DNA of 64,000 bases, taken from the NCBI GenBank assembly GCA_036898135.1, contig CM072513.1, positions 85,918,008 through 85,982,007 of the forward strand. Direction: 5' to 3'. The translations under genes were made by a program, and so were the position numbers. Positions within the stretch are counted from its first letter, which is position 1; each line of letters begins with the position of its first letter. The DNA comes from Oncomelania hupensis. Its lineage: Eukaryota; Mollusca; Gastropoda; Littorinimorpha; Pomatiopsidae. Positions 1 through 10,548 of the stretch are shown here, piece by piece. A model generated the notes under the pieces. The model searched no databases and had not been told where the DNA came from. It saw only the letters and a program-made list of their open reading frames with translations.

Positions 1-47
1 CCTTTGACACCTTTGTTTTACCGAACTGGCGGTGTTTAGAGAACAAT

Positions 48-498
48 AGGTTTGAATGTATGGTAAGCGAAACAATTTCAAAATTTTGTATACATTATTT
101 TTTTTCTATTTAGTCTTTTGTCGATATGCTCAGAGAATTCATTTCTTAGATTTTTTAAAAAAAATACATTTTGTCATCAGGGTTTCTGAAGTATAAATGT
201 ATAATAGGCGAAACAATGTAATAATTATATATTTTTTTTCTCTCCTTTTTACGATTTAGTATTATTTCAATATGCTCAGATCAGAGAATTCATTTCTTAG
301 ATTTTATAGTAATATATATTTTGTTACCAGGGCTACTTAAACGTGAATGTATGGTAGGCAAAACAATGTCAAAATTTTATATACATTAATTTTTTTTAAT
401 TATTATTATTATTATTTACGATTTAGTCTTATATAGATAAGCTCAAAGAATTCAGTTATTAGATTGTTTAGTAATAATTGTCACCAGGGTTTCTGAAG
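48..498. repeat. Tandem repeat, three ~150-bp units
   Basis: Three diverged units each carry a GAATGTATGGTAGGC-like start, a T-rich stretch, a CTCAGAGAATTCATT-like middle and an end resembling TTTTGTCACCAGGGTTTCTGAA (unit ends near 190, 340 and 498). Each end looks like a splice acceptor (T-rich, then CAG/GG). The last unit runs straight into the decayed zinc-cluster reading frame. Confidence 0.75.
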
Positions 499-3400
499 CT
501 GTATGCGGCATTTGCCGAAAATCAAGGAACCAAGATGACGCCATCATTTATCCGACCAAAAAAAGAATTTCTAGTATTTTGCTTGCTAGAAAAACAAGAG
601 GAGATTCATTAGAGATCACTGAGGGTGACTTTGTACACGTTGCTTGTCGTCGCAACTATACTAACCAAAAAAGTATAAAGACATACATGAACAACATTAG
701 TTCAGAATCAAGTTCACGGTCTAGTAGGTCAAGCACAGCGCAGTTTGATTTCAAGAACAGCTGTTTGTTTTGTTCAAAAACTGTAGACAAAACTGAAAAA
801 GGCGTCTACAACCAAAAGATGAGTGGTATACAGTTCGAACATTAGAATATAAAGAAACTCTTCACATGGCTTGTGCAAAGCGCAGTAATGATGACTGGGC
901 ACAAAAGGTCACTGCAAGGCTGGAACTTGTTAATGATTTAGTTGCTACAGATGCAGTGTATCACAAAGATTGTAATAGTCGATTTCAGTCATTGAAGAGA
1001 CCTCGGGAAACTGCTTCAGATCAGCAGAATCAGCAAGCAAAACGTTGCCGCCGAAAAAAATTAAACCTTGGCTGAGGCCTTTCAGAAAGTTGAGAGTTTT
1101 CTTGAAGAAAATGACGATGAACAGATAACTAATAATGATCTCAATGGAGGGGATGAAGCATACAGCCATCCCAAGATGAAACACGAATTAAAGAAACTTT
1201 GGCGATGACGTTATATTCACATGACTGTGTGGATGGGAAGGCTAACGTTGTTACGTGCAAAAAAAACTGCATCTTCTATTCTGCACTCGTTTTATGCCAG
1301 ACAAGGTAACGACGAGGAGGCCCAGTGGATACAGATACTCAAGGCAGCTGCAGAGCTTATTAAAAGTGACATTAAGTCTGTAGCAGCGTCACGTGATGCA
1401 TACCCCAGTCATGACGACATTGAGTCATTAAGCTTTAATTTGTAGTTTGTTCCAGAGTCTCTAAGGCTACTGTTGAGCATTATCTTCTGTGGCAAAGCGG
1501 ATCTGAAAATTGCATCAGTTGGACAAGTAATATAATGTAAGCAGCTCGCCCAAGGATGTTTTTGTGTCCCTTGCCTCTGGGACTAGGCATGCAGGTGCAC
1601 CATCTCTTTGCTTCCAAGTTTTTTAATGAAAACCTTCATGCACTTGGATTTTCTTCCTCGTACGACGAAATAAAGATTTGTGAAATGAGTGCCAGCCATT
1701 TTCCCAACCCATGCTGAGAGCACTACCTTTCCCGATGGCCATTTTGCACAGTACATGGCCGACAATCTGGACCATAACACTAATACCATTGACGGTTACA
1801 ACACATTCCATGGGATGGGAATCATCGCCACTGTGACGCCAATGATGCATGGCAAGCTGATGGTTAAGAGACGAACTAACATCAGATCTGAAGAAATAGT
1901 AAGAAAGGCTAAAATTGAAATCAAATATTCCAACAGAGAAGAAACAGGTGGTATGAAAAGTCTCAAGCTGGAAAGACTTGAAACACAAATTGTGCAGGAT
2001 CCAACAATGGAAGTTGAGTTACTCTGGAAGTCCTGCTGGCTGCTTAAGCCAGACATACCTTCTTGGTCTGGAGTAATGCAGGCTGTACACCAAGGTGCTT
2101 TTCCTGAGCAGTCCTCTGTTCTGTATTTTACCCATGATCGACCTTAACCCCACAAACAGAACATGCATACTCTCCACTCTGCACTATATTTGTTCTGAAG
2201 CAAAAAGAAACAACAAAACTGCAGTTCTGACATTTGCCCAGCCTCTCTGATGGAAGGCTCTTGACATGATACAAAGTGAACCGAAAGAAAGTCATCTTAG
2301 GTCAATCATCTTGCGACTTGGACCCTTCCATCTGCAGAAAAGTTTTCTGGCTTGCATTGGCCACCTTATGGCAGATTCTGGCTTACAGAAAGTCATGTCT
2401 GTTTAGTGTTGTGTACGCCCCAAATTCAGTATCAGCAATTTTAAATGGTGATGCAGTGGAGCGTGCAGTGCGTGCACACATCACGATAGACACGGCCCTG
2501 CATGCCCTTCTTATTGCAGACCTTCTGCAAATCCCTCTTCCAAAATTACCAAATCCCAGCGACAGCAACGATGCTCAGGATACTGATGCCTCTGTTGTAC
2601 TTATTGATGGAGCATCAAGCAGTGACATAGATAGGCGTTGTGATGTACCTTGGGAACCTGTCCAGTCTCATCTGCCAGAAGTGTTGGGAGAGGCGGTAAA
2701 CGACTTTGAAGACATGAATGCTGTTGTTCACACTCATGCCAAACTGCTCAAAGGCGAAATAACAGCAGAGAACCTGAAAGACAGCCCTTGCTTGGAACGT
2801 ATGAGCAAACGGATTCACGGACAGAAAATGTCACTTTGTCTAACCAGAAAAACATGCCAGCTGTGGCTGCAGTATATGACAACAGTTGACATTCTGAAGC
2901 GATTTCTCAAGGCTGAGAGAACTGCTAACTGGCTGCTTCACTTGTCAACCATGCATGAGATGTTGCCGTACTTAGCAGCCACTGGGCACAACCTCTATGC
3001 CAAATCAGTCTACCTGTACCTACAGATGATGAATAAGCTGGACAAAGTGAACCCCAACGTCTTTAAAAGCTTCATGGATGGTCACCATGTTATTCGGAGG
3101 TCTGACAGGTATTGGGCTGGATTATCCTCCGATCTTGTTATTGAACAGACCGTAATGCGCAGTGCGAAGACCACAGGTCTTACGAGAACCCGAGGTATCA
3201 CAGAGGCTCAGCGAGCAAAATGGGTGCTGTCGCTGCCTGCATGTGCCGGTATTAACCATGCCATGCAGGAATTGACTGGTACTCGGCGAGCAACGAGTGA
3301 TGAACATGCAGAACTTGGAGAAGCAAGAGCAAGAGTACTTCTATTCAGACAAACAACAGCAAAAGAAGAAAGTGTGGGACATAAAACGACTTGTTGATGT

Positions 3401-4028
3401 CCTTTGGTTCCCGCTACGTCATCTCATGTTAGTTCTGCAGGCCATTACAGGTTGTGACATCACGTCCAGGTCCTTTGGCATTGGCAAGGCTGTAGATCTC
3501 ACAAAATTGAGGTCCAGCACCTGCTTTTAAAAGGCTGCCAAAACTTTTCTGGAGGCATCTTCAGTGACAGAAGTAGAAGCAGCAGGAGAGACAGCCCTTG
3601 TACTTCTATATGGTGGCAAAGAACATGATAGAATAGACGAACTGAGGTATCGCACCTTCTGTAGGAAAGTGGCCCTTGGAACAACCTTTGTTCAGGTGAA
3701 TACGCTGCACCCAACGTCTGCGGCTGCACGATTTCACAGTCATCGCGTCTACTGGCAAGTACAAGTGTGAATGCGCAAGCAGCAGGACGCATGCCCAACA
3801 ACATGTGGATGGAAGCTGTAGGGCAGCATGCTACTGCCAGGTACAACCCTGCTTCCTGCTGCTCTACCAAAGCTGCTGAAGATAATCCGATGCTCATGCT
3901 CGGGAAATTGTGATGCCCAATCCCGCTGTTCATGCAGGAGATACAGGCTTCTTTGTTCTCCTGCCTGCAAGGAGTGCAGGGGTCTTAGCTGCTGCAACAC
4001 TCCCCCACCCCATCCCGATGAAGTGTAG
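497..4028 (+). pseudogene. Decayed recurrent zinc-cluster/CXC reading frame
   Basis: Consecutive open stretches in shifting frames (about 497-845, 866-1075, 1221-1445, 1689-2147, 2276-3397, 3297-3530, 3564-3770, 3828-4028) read as one long intronless protein. The N-terminal part has two CxxC...C modules (CGIC near 503, then HVACRRNYTN; CLFC near 759, then YHKDC). The middle has an ADNLDHNT...TFHGMGI segment near 1760-1825. The C-terminus has a dense cysteine cluster (CSCSGNC...CSCRR...CKECRG) resembling a tesmin/TSO1 CXC motif. From general knowledge, proteins of this look recur in many copies in invertebrate genomes, so a mobile-element origin is likely but no transposase domain is recognised. 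Several frameshifts mean this copy cannot make one product. Function unknown. Confidence 0.6.
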
Positions 4029-4579
4029 CAGGATTGGAGCACAAATGTTCAGTCATCCTTGTGTGGTTTTGCGTTATCATATTAAGTTAAAGAAACTGAC
4101 TACATAGTACAATGGTTTGCAGTGTAATTAATATGTTCATATTGTTCACTGTTTATTATTTTATCTGTTGTCTCATAGAGCATTTACATAACCTTTCTAC
4201 ATCATTAACTTTAACCAATTAAAAGTATCGTTAATTATTATAACGTTTTCGACAATGCATTTTTATTACCTTTCAAACGAGGTGCTACTTGATAGGGTTC
4301 TAACGATTTTTGTGGACAGTGACCTTGACCGTGACCTTTAAATAGCCCCTAAAAAGTATGCCGCGCACCAACTGTGTCCGATTTTTTATGGGAAGTAGCG
4401 ACTGATCGTGCCGTCATAATGCAGTGAAAATCTTTTCTATAACAATTTGTTTAGGGTCATAGCATATTTTTTCTAGGTCCCCCAGGCTATTTGTGGTACC
4501 TGTCAGTGAAAGCATTTTTACTGTCATAACGGCCGAATGTAAGCGCCTGTGGTATACACCTAAATCGGCTGTCAAATGA
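4029..4579. other. Intergenic, no gene seen
   Basis: AT-rich sequence after the decayed reading frame, with no supported gene. An AAGCGCCTGTG string near 4552 resembles the ends of the small hAT-like foldbacks elsewhere in the window, but no partner end was found. Confidence 0.5.
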
Positions 4580-5133
4580 CATTGAGACATAACACAAACA
4601 ACTGCTGCCCTGACAAAGCTGAAGCCCATTTAGAAAGACAGGACCATCAGCCTGCACTCCAAGGTAAGACTGCTGCGCTCCCTTGTCATCTCCATCTTCC
4701 TATACGCTTGCGAAACATGGACCCTCACAGCAGATCTACAACAAAGAATACAAAGCATGGAGATGAGGTGCTACAGAAGACTTCTGGGCATTTCCTATAC
4801 CCAGCACATCACCAATGACGAAGTCCGACAGACCATCAACACCACGATGACACGCTCACAGTGGTGAAGAAACAGAAACTCCGATGATATGGCCACGTCA
4901 CCAGAGCCTCAGGTTCTGCAAAGACCATCCTGCAAGGAACGGTGCAAGGAGGCAGAAGCAAAGGGAGACAGAAAAAGATGTGGGAGGACAACATTCGAGA
5001 ATGGACTGGCTTGATACTGAGCAAAGCCAGGAGAGTTGCTGAGGACAGAGAAAGATTGAGTACGCTGGTTAAACGATCATCTGAGGTACCCCAACGACTT
5101 TCGAGTTACGGGATAGGATAGGATAGGATAGGA
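4580..5133 (+). mobile_element. LINE 3' end with GGATA tail (copy 1)
   Basis: A 5'-truncated copy of the commonest LINE here. It encodes, with frameshifts, the region after the RT domain (WTLTADLQ, ...MEMRCYRRLLGISYTQ..., ...RWEDNIREWTG...) and ends in CCGAGTTACGGGATAGGATAGG. EN+RT LINEs with this C-terminus are common in marine invertebrates. The clade is unresolved (RTE-like is a guess). Confidence 0.8.
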
Positions 5134-5236
5134 CATATAGAAGGAGTTCAAGACGAATGTGTGCAATTCTGTGGTGTAGAATGTCATCCAGTCACAAGAT
5201 ACGGTATTAGCATGAAATACTGTTACCAATACTATT

Positions 5237-5568
5237 AACCAACCAGCGTACTCCATCTTTCCCTGTCCTAAGCAACCCTGATGGTTTCGGTCAGTGTCAA
5301 GCCAGTCCATTCTTGAATGTTGTCCTCCCACCTCTTTTTCGGTCTCCCTCTTCTTCTACCTCCTTGCACCGTTCCTTGCAGGATGGTCTTTGAAAGAAAA
5401 AGAGGCGGGATGAAAGCATTCGAGAATGGACTGGTTTTACACTGAGCGAAACCATCAGGGTTGCTGAGGACAGGGGAAAATGGAGTACGCTGGTTAAACG
5501 ATCATCTGTGGTGTCCCTACGACCTCCGAGTTACGGGATAGGATAGGATAGGATAGGATAGGATAGGA
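5237..5568. mobile_element. Head-to-head inverted pair of LINE 3' fragments (copy 2)
   Basis: Bases 5237-5391 are a minus-strand piece of the GGATA LINE, running from its CAAAGACCATCCTGCA stretch to near its 3' end but without the tail. From 5394 the same LINE region is repeated on the plus strand and ends in five GGATA units at about 5536-5566. The two arms overlap in content, so this is an inverted duplication and not a simple 5' inversion. Confidence 0.75.
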
Positions 5569-5808
5569 CTATTACCAAAGGCCATGGATCAATTTCTATC
5601 AAGACCACGACGAGTGATGTTGAGGGCCCACGATCAATGCGCCGATCAGCCTGGCTCCTATATTTGTGACGTACAGGAGAGGAAATTCCGTTCCTTTCAG
5701 TTGCATTGTCAGTCGCACTCGACAATCTCCGAAAAGGTGAACTGTGCTTGGGCTATACAATGGCCGAGTGGGGTTGTAAAGAAAAGGGCAAAGCGTTGAG
5801 ACTCTAGT

Positions 5809-5872
5809 TTGGGTACACACTGGAACCCACAAAAGGTGTTTGGGTACACACTGGAACCCACAAAAGGTGTTT
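5809..5872. repeat. 31-bp tandem duplication
   Basis: Two identical adjacent copies of a 31-bp unit beginning TTTGGGTACACACTGG and ending ACAAAAGGTG. Confidence 0.85.
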
Positions 5873-6208
5873 TCGACGCGTTCGAACCCCTTTAATATTG
5901 TGTAACGCAAACAATTTATTCTGTAAAATATTCATCATATGGGCTTAATTTACGTTCGGCTGCTGAATCAGTTAATGAAGTAAACTGTATTATGTGCATA
6001 AAATTGTATAAACAATGAAATTTGTTTCATTCCATGTTCACAAGCCAGATTTTGACAGTGCAGCGCATAATATTAATGTGTACTCTCAAACCCGTTTGTA
6101 TCATAAACTGAACAAAAAAAACCATCTTCTACTGTTTAAAACTTCAGTGTGGGCGCACCTGTGTTGTTGTTGCTGTTGTAGTTCATCTTTCAAAGTGTTG
6201 GTTGATAC

Positions 6209-6990
6209 ACAGTCTGGGAGGTCTCGTCTTTCGTAGGCCTCAATTACATACTATACATACAAGGTGTTTTACTCCCTCACTTCCGTTTGAGCGGCTGACC
6301 TCCAAAAATCGCCTTTCCTACCTTTTGTGTCCACTTCAAACTCAAACGGAGGCTGCCGACGAATCACAAACATTCATTGCAACACATTCGTATTATTTCA
6401 AACAAATTCAGCTCCAAATTCACTGCGAATTTGTCCCAAAACGCAGTCACAAAAGCTGGTCCGAATTTTGACACCACGCCGCTAGTCGAACTGGATGCAT
6501 ACCCGCTGTCATTGGTCGCCTAAAAATACACCCTATTAGGCCATGTGAAGGGCGGATTACTGACAGATTTGAAAGTCGCCAACTATCATGTGTTGATATC
6601 GCAAGAGTAGTCCCGCCCTTCATTAGGCCTAATAGGGTGTATTAATAAGCGACCAATGAGAGAGCGCGCAAGGAAGTTGGAATGTATTCGGAGCGACTAG
6701 CGGTGTTGAGGCAAAATTCGGACCAGTTTTTGTGACTGCGTTTAGGAACAAATTTGCAGTAAATTTAGAGCTGAATTTGTTTTAAGTGATACAAATGTGT
6801 TGCTATGAGTGTTTGTAATTCGTCGGCATCTTCCGTTTGAGTTTAAAGTGGACACAAAAAATAGGAAAAGCGTGCTTTGGGGGTCAGTCGCTGAAAAGGA
6901 AGCCGATGAGTGTTAGACCTTGTATACTACGTAAGTATGTAGGAGGCCCACGAGTTTACAAAGACGAAAGAAAAGACTTCAGAGCCTGTG
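6209..6990. mobile_element. ~0.78-kb foldback element, hAT-like
   Basis: Two arms of roughly 350 bp (about 6209-6555 and 6613-6990) are imperfect reverse complements around a short centre. Examples are CACCCTATTAGGCC facing GGCCTAATAGGGTG, and GCGAATTTG facing CAAATTTGC. The directly repeated 8-mer GTTGATAC flanks the element (6201-6208 and 6991-6998), as expected of hAT-type transposition. It has no coding capacity. Its right end (AAGACTTCAGAGCCTGTG) matches the hairpin at 61164-61222. Confidence 0.75.
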
Positions 6991-6998
6991 GTTGATAC

Positions 6999-7979
6999 TT
7001 CCAGTATTGACGAAAGGGAACATGCTCAACATGTTCAACATGTTCAACATTTTCAACAACTGCACTGCAGTCTAAAACCGCTCCCATCTTCTCCCCCCTC
7101 GATCTAGCCTACACGTGTCAACGCTCGGGTATTGAAAGCCTTCCAACCAGATGATGTGGGATGATCAGCGATGAGCGAGTCTTCAAAGTTGTGGAAAATT
7201 GTTGAAGAGAAATAGAACACTGACAATTAACAGGGCAGCCAGACGCGTGTCAACGTTGAAACGCCGATTATTAACCATGTAGATAAAAAGCGATGAAACT
7301 TGTTTGAGCTTAATTCACCCAAATCAGTGTTTTTGATGTAAGTTGCTTTGGGCCCAGTGTTATGAACTGGTATAATAAATGAATAGTTAGACGTACACCT
7401 CTATAACTGTACACAGTGCAGGGCTCTACGACTACCTATTCATGGCCGTCCATAACACTACCTCCAGGTGTGTTAGTAGTGATGTTGGCTCTTTGATTAT
7501 ATCAGGTGTCAACGGAAACGTCGACGGCTAATTGTCCCCTATACGCACTGTGTCCGGGGACGTTAATCTAACCACTGAACTGAACTGTCGACGGCTTGCG
7601 CAGTGCCACGTGAGTTATTAACATTATGAATGACGCATCCTCAAGAAAGCGAAATTAATTAAGTAAATAAACTAAATCACATATATTGCTTAAGTAAGTT
7701 AGTTTACCTACAATTAATAATTACGAAATCAAACGTTAAAAAAAATAATAATAAAGACCATAGTAAGTCTACAGTTTGCAAGATAATGAGAAAATGACGA
7801 ACACGAACACAGTAGCGTGTATTGTATATAAGCATACATAAACACTTGAACCCAGACTGACTTTCACGTAATAATACTAATAAGGTACAATCGACGACTT
7901 ATTACTGCGCAAAGCAAGCGCCTGTGATATGTAGACCTACACGAGCAGTTATGGAGAATGTTGCCTACGATATTATAAT
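6999..7979. other. Intergenic, no gene seen
   Basis: No supported gene. A small ACATGTTCA-type tandem lies at about 7020-7050. Bases 7533-7575 match the 3' end of the GC-rich retroposon at 49343-50365: a GTCCCC...GGGGAC hairpin followed by TAATCTA. Confidence 0.5.
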
Positions 7980-8742
7980 CCTATCTTATCCTATCCTATC
8001 CCGTAACTCGAAAGTCGTTGGGGCACCACAGAAGATCGTTTAACCAGCGTACTCCATCTTTCTCTGTCATCAGCAACCCTCATGGCGTTGCTCAGTGTCA
8101 AGCCAGTCCATTCTCGAATGTGGTCCTCCCACCTCTTTTTCTGTCTCCCTCTTCTTCTGCCTCCTTGCAAGGCCTGATTGTCTGGGACGTGGCCATACCA
8201 TCGGAGTTTCCGTTTCTTCACCACTGTGAGCATGTCATCATGTTGTCCAATGGCTTGTGTGATGGTCTGTCGGACTTCGTCGGTGATGTGCTGGGTATAG
8301 GAAATGTCAAAGAAGTCTTCTTTAGCACCTCGTCTCCATGCTTTGTATTCTTCGGTGTAGATCTGCTGTGAGAGTCCATGTTTCGCAAGCGTATAGGAAG
8401 ACGAAGATGACAAGGGAGCGCAGCAGCCTTACCTTGGAGTGTAGACTGATGTTCCTGTCTTTCCAAATGGGCTTCAACCTTGTCAGGGCAGTAGTTGTTT
8501 GTGCGATCCTGGAGATGACTTTCTGTCTGATACAATGCTCTTAAATATTTGAAGATATGCACTGTGTTGAAGGATTGGCCTTGGATTTTGATGTCCCTGT
8601 TGATGCCATTGGTGTTGTTGGTCATCATTTTGGTCTTCTCTGCACTTATTTCCATTCCATAGGCTCTGGAGGTGGTGTCAAGCCTCTGTACCAGCTGTTC
8701 AAGTTTTTGTTCCTCTCCAGCCAATATATCAATGTCATCCGC
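7980..8742 (-). mobile_element. LINE copy 3, 3' segment
   Basis: The minus strand reads from the second D of the RT active site (...DDID...) through the post-RT region (LAGEEQ, SAEKTKMMTNN, WTGLTLS) to a TATCC-repeat tail at 7980-8002. It is continuous with 17274-18866; the Gmr1-like element separates the two parts. Frameshifts make it inactive. Confidence 0.9.
8738..8742. repeat. Target-site duplication, left (TCCGC)
   Basis: TCCGC immediately precedes the LTR element and is repeated at 17274-17278. A 5-bp duplication is typical of Ty3/gypsy integrase. Confidence 0.9.
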
Positions 8743-10357
8743 TGTCACGAAGAGAGGGGTTGGGGGATGGGGGTAAGCTATTAATCTCTAGCGCGTTATT
8801 ACCTCCTTTGATTAGGCTAATGGTGCGATGACATTCAAGAGATTAATGCTGGGCCAACTTAATAAGTGATAGACAGGGTAAAGACGAGATGGAGAGTAAG
8901 GCTACACTAGTTAAGAAATTCACATTCAAAGGCCAGTCAGGGTAATTGCAATTTCTCAACTATCTACTTTTATTAATTTGAAATGGGGACTGTAGGTCAA
9001 ATACTTCTAACGTGAGTCATAGGCATAGCGTCTTTTAGTAAGGAGTAGTCTGGTGATTTTCTGGGTAGTCAATATTTGGGGTACTAGAGCGAATGTAGAC
9101 TGATCTCATCACAGGGCGAGAGTGTATCTGTATGGTTTCAGAGTCTCTCTGATAATCTGGCGAGGGGGGATTCTCGTAGGCTTAGGCACTTAGCTCTGTA
9201 CTGCAGTGCGGCGATTTGTCCAGGATACTCTGGTTGGCTTGTTAGCGTGGGCAGTAGCATGGGTGCGAAGATGCAGGTCAGTGGTCACGCGATGATGACG
9301 CATGGATCACGAGTGCTTGTCTTGTGATGGAGTACAGGCATAGAAATCGGCTTTCGTGGCTAGCCGTATAGAAAATGGCGAAGTCCCAAGTCTCGCTTCT
9401 CATTGACCTCCTGGGTTGACAGGGGCCTGCGGCGGGTCAGTGACTGGGAGACGACACAAGTCCGGGGTGATACGCCCGGTACAGGAACCCGTCTGCAATG
9501 TATACAGACGCTGTATCAGCGGGGGATAGGGATAGTGTGGATTCAGGGCCTGTGGTATAGTAGCCCTTCTCAGAATTCAAATTGGTGTGACCGGTCATGG
9601 GTTGAGCCAGTGCACATACCAACAGTCAAACAATGCAACTAGCTTTACTGGGCCAAAGTGGAGTTTATTGGCAGCCGCTAGTATAAGATACATTCGGCGC
9701 ATTAGGATGGGGTTGGCAACAGGGCAAATATTTATACATTGGGAGCAATGGTGGAAAGCAAATGGAGGGGTACAGGGCAAAGGGGTTGTAGGTCTGGGCT
9801 GTACTGGGGACTTTAATCTATATGGAGGGACGGCATGGCATGGGGTATTTACACAGGGGGCAAACGGAGCATGCAAGCATAAATCCAAACATGTCATGGG
9901 TCATATACAGGGTAGAAAATATGTGCAAGGGATAAATACAAGTCATAGCAACACATCAAGGCAAAACTATAAAACATGAACATACATATTGACAGGACGC
10001 ATGAACATGATGGGCGAACGACGGGTGATGGGTCTGCTATATGACAAAGAGTAAGTTCCCTCTCTTACCTTGACTTAGACGGGTGGAAGCACAAGGGTAC
10101 TGTCGAAACTCAGAGGTCACTCGGTGATGGAGACGTGTTTTCGGACAGGTTGTGACTTCGAGGCAGGAAGGCTTGGGTCTGACACTATGTCAAGGTTTGT
10201 GCCAGGCTTTAAGGAGATGTCCCGGGGGGCGGGGCTTAGGCGACTGGGCGAGCGGGCCTGCTAGTGATGGCAGGGTAGGGAGAAATGATGGCTGGCTGAG
10301 CGCGGTGCTGGAATGCTCGCGGCCGAGCTCAGAGTTGCAATTGCACGCCTTGTCACA
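8743..10357 (-). repeat. 3' LTR of the Gmr1-like element
   Basis: A 1615-bp LTR from TGTCACGAAG to CCTTGTCACA (plus-strand reading), nearly identical to 15658-17273. Differences seen: CACAGGGCG versus CACCGGGGCG (near 9107/16022) and GTAGCATGGG versus GTAGCGTGGG (near 9253/16169). Small open frames inside it are identical in both LTRs and carry no recognisable domain. Confidence 0.95.
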
Positions 10358-10548
10358 GAGGCCCCCCCAAGGAAAAAGGCGAGGTCGTAGGCCTCGACGA
10401 AGACGCGGCCAATCAGCTCTGAGGTCGGCTGCCGGGTGAGACGATGGTTTGCGATGATCCGGGTGATGCGGGGCGATGCAGGGTTCCGGGTAGTCGATGG
10501 CGGATGCCCAAGGCTGGGGTCCGCGGAGCTGCCGGGTTTCGGCTACGG
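10358..10548 (-). other. 3' internal region between pol and LTR
   Basis: A 191-bp stretch between the pol stop and the 3' LTR. Next to the LTR the minus strand has CTTGGGGGGGCCTC, a G-tract that may serve as a weak polypurine tract, although pyrimidines abut the LTR. No third reading frame. Confidence 0.6.

Noticed and set aside
9403..9979. Identical open frames in both LTRs (also 16319-16895)
   Set aside because: They recur only because the LTRs are duplicates; no recognisable protein motif.
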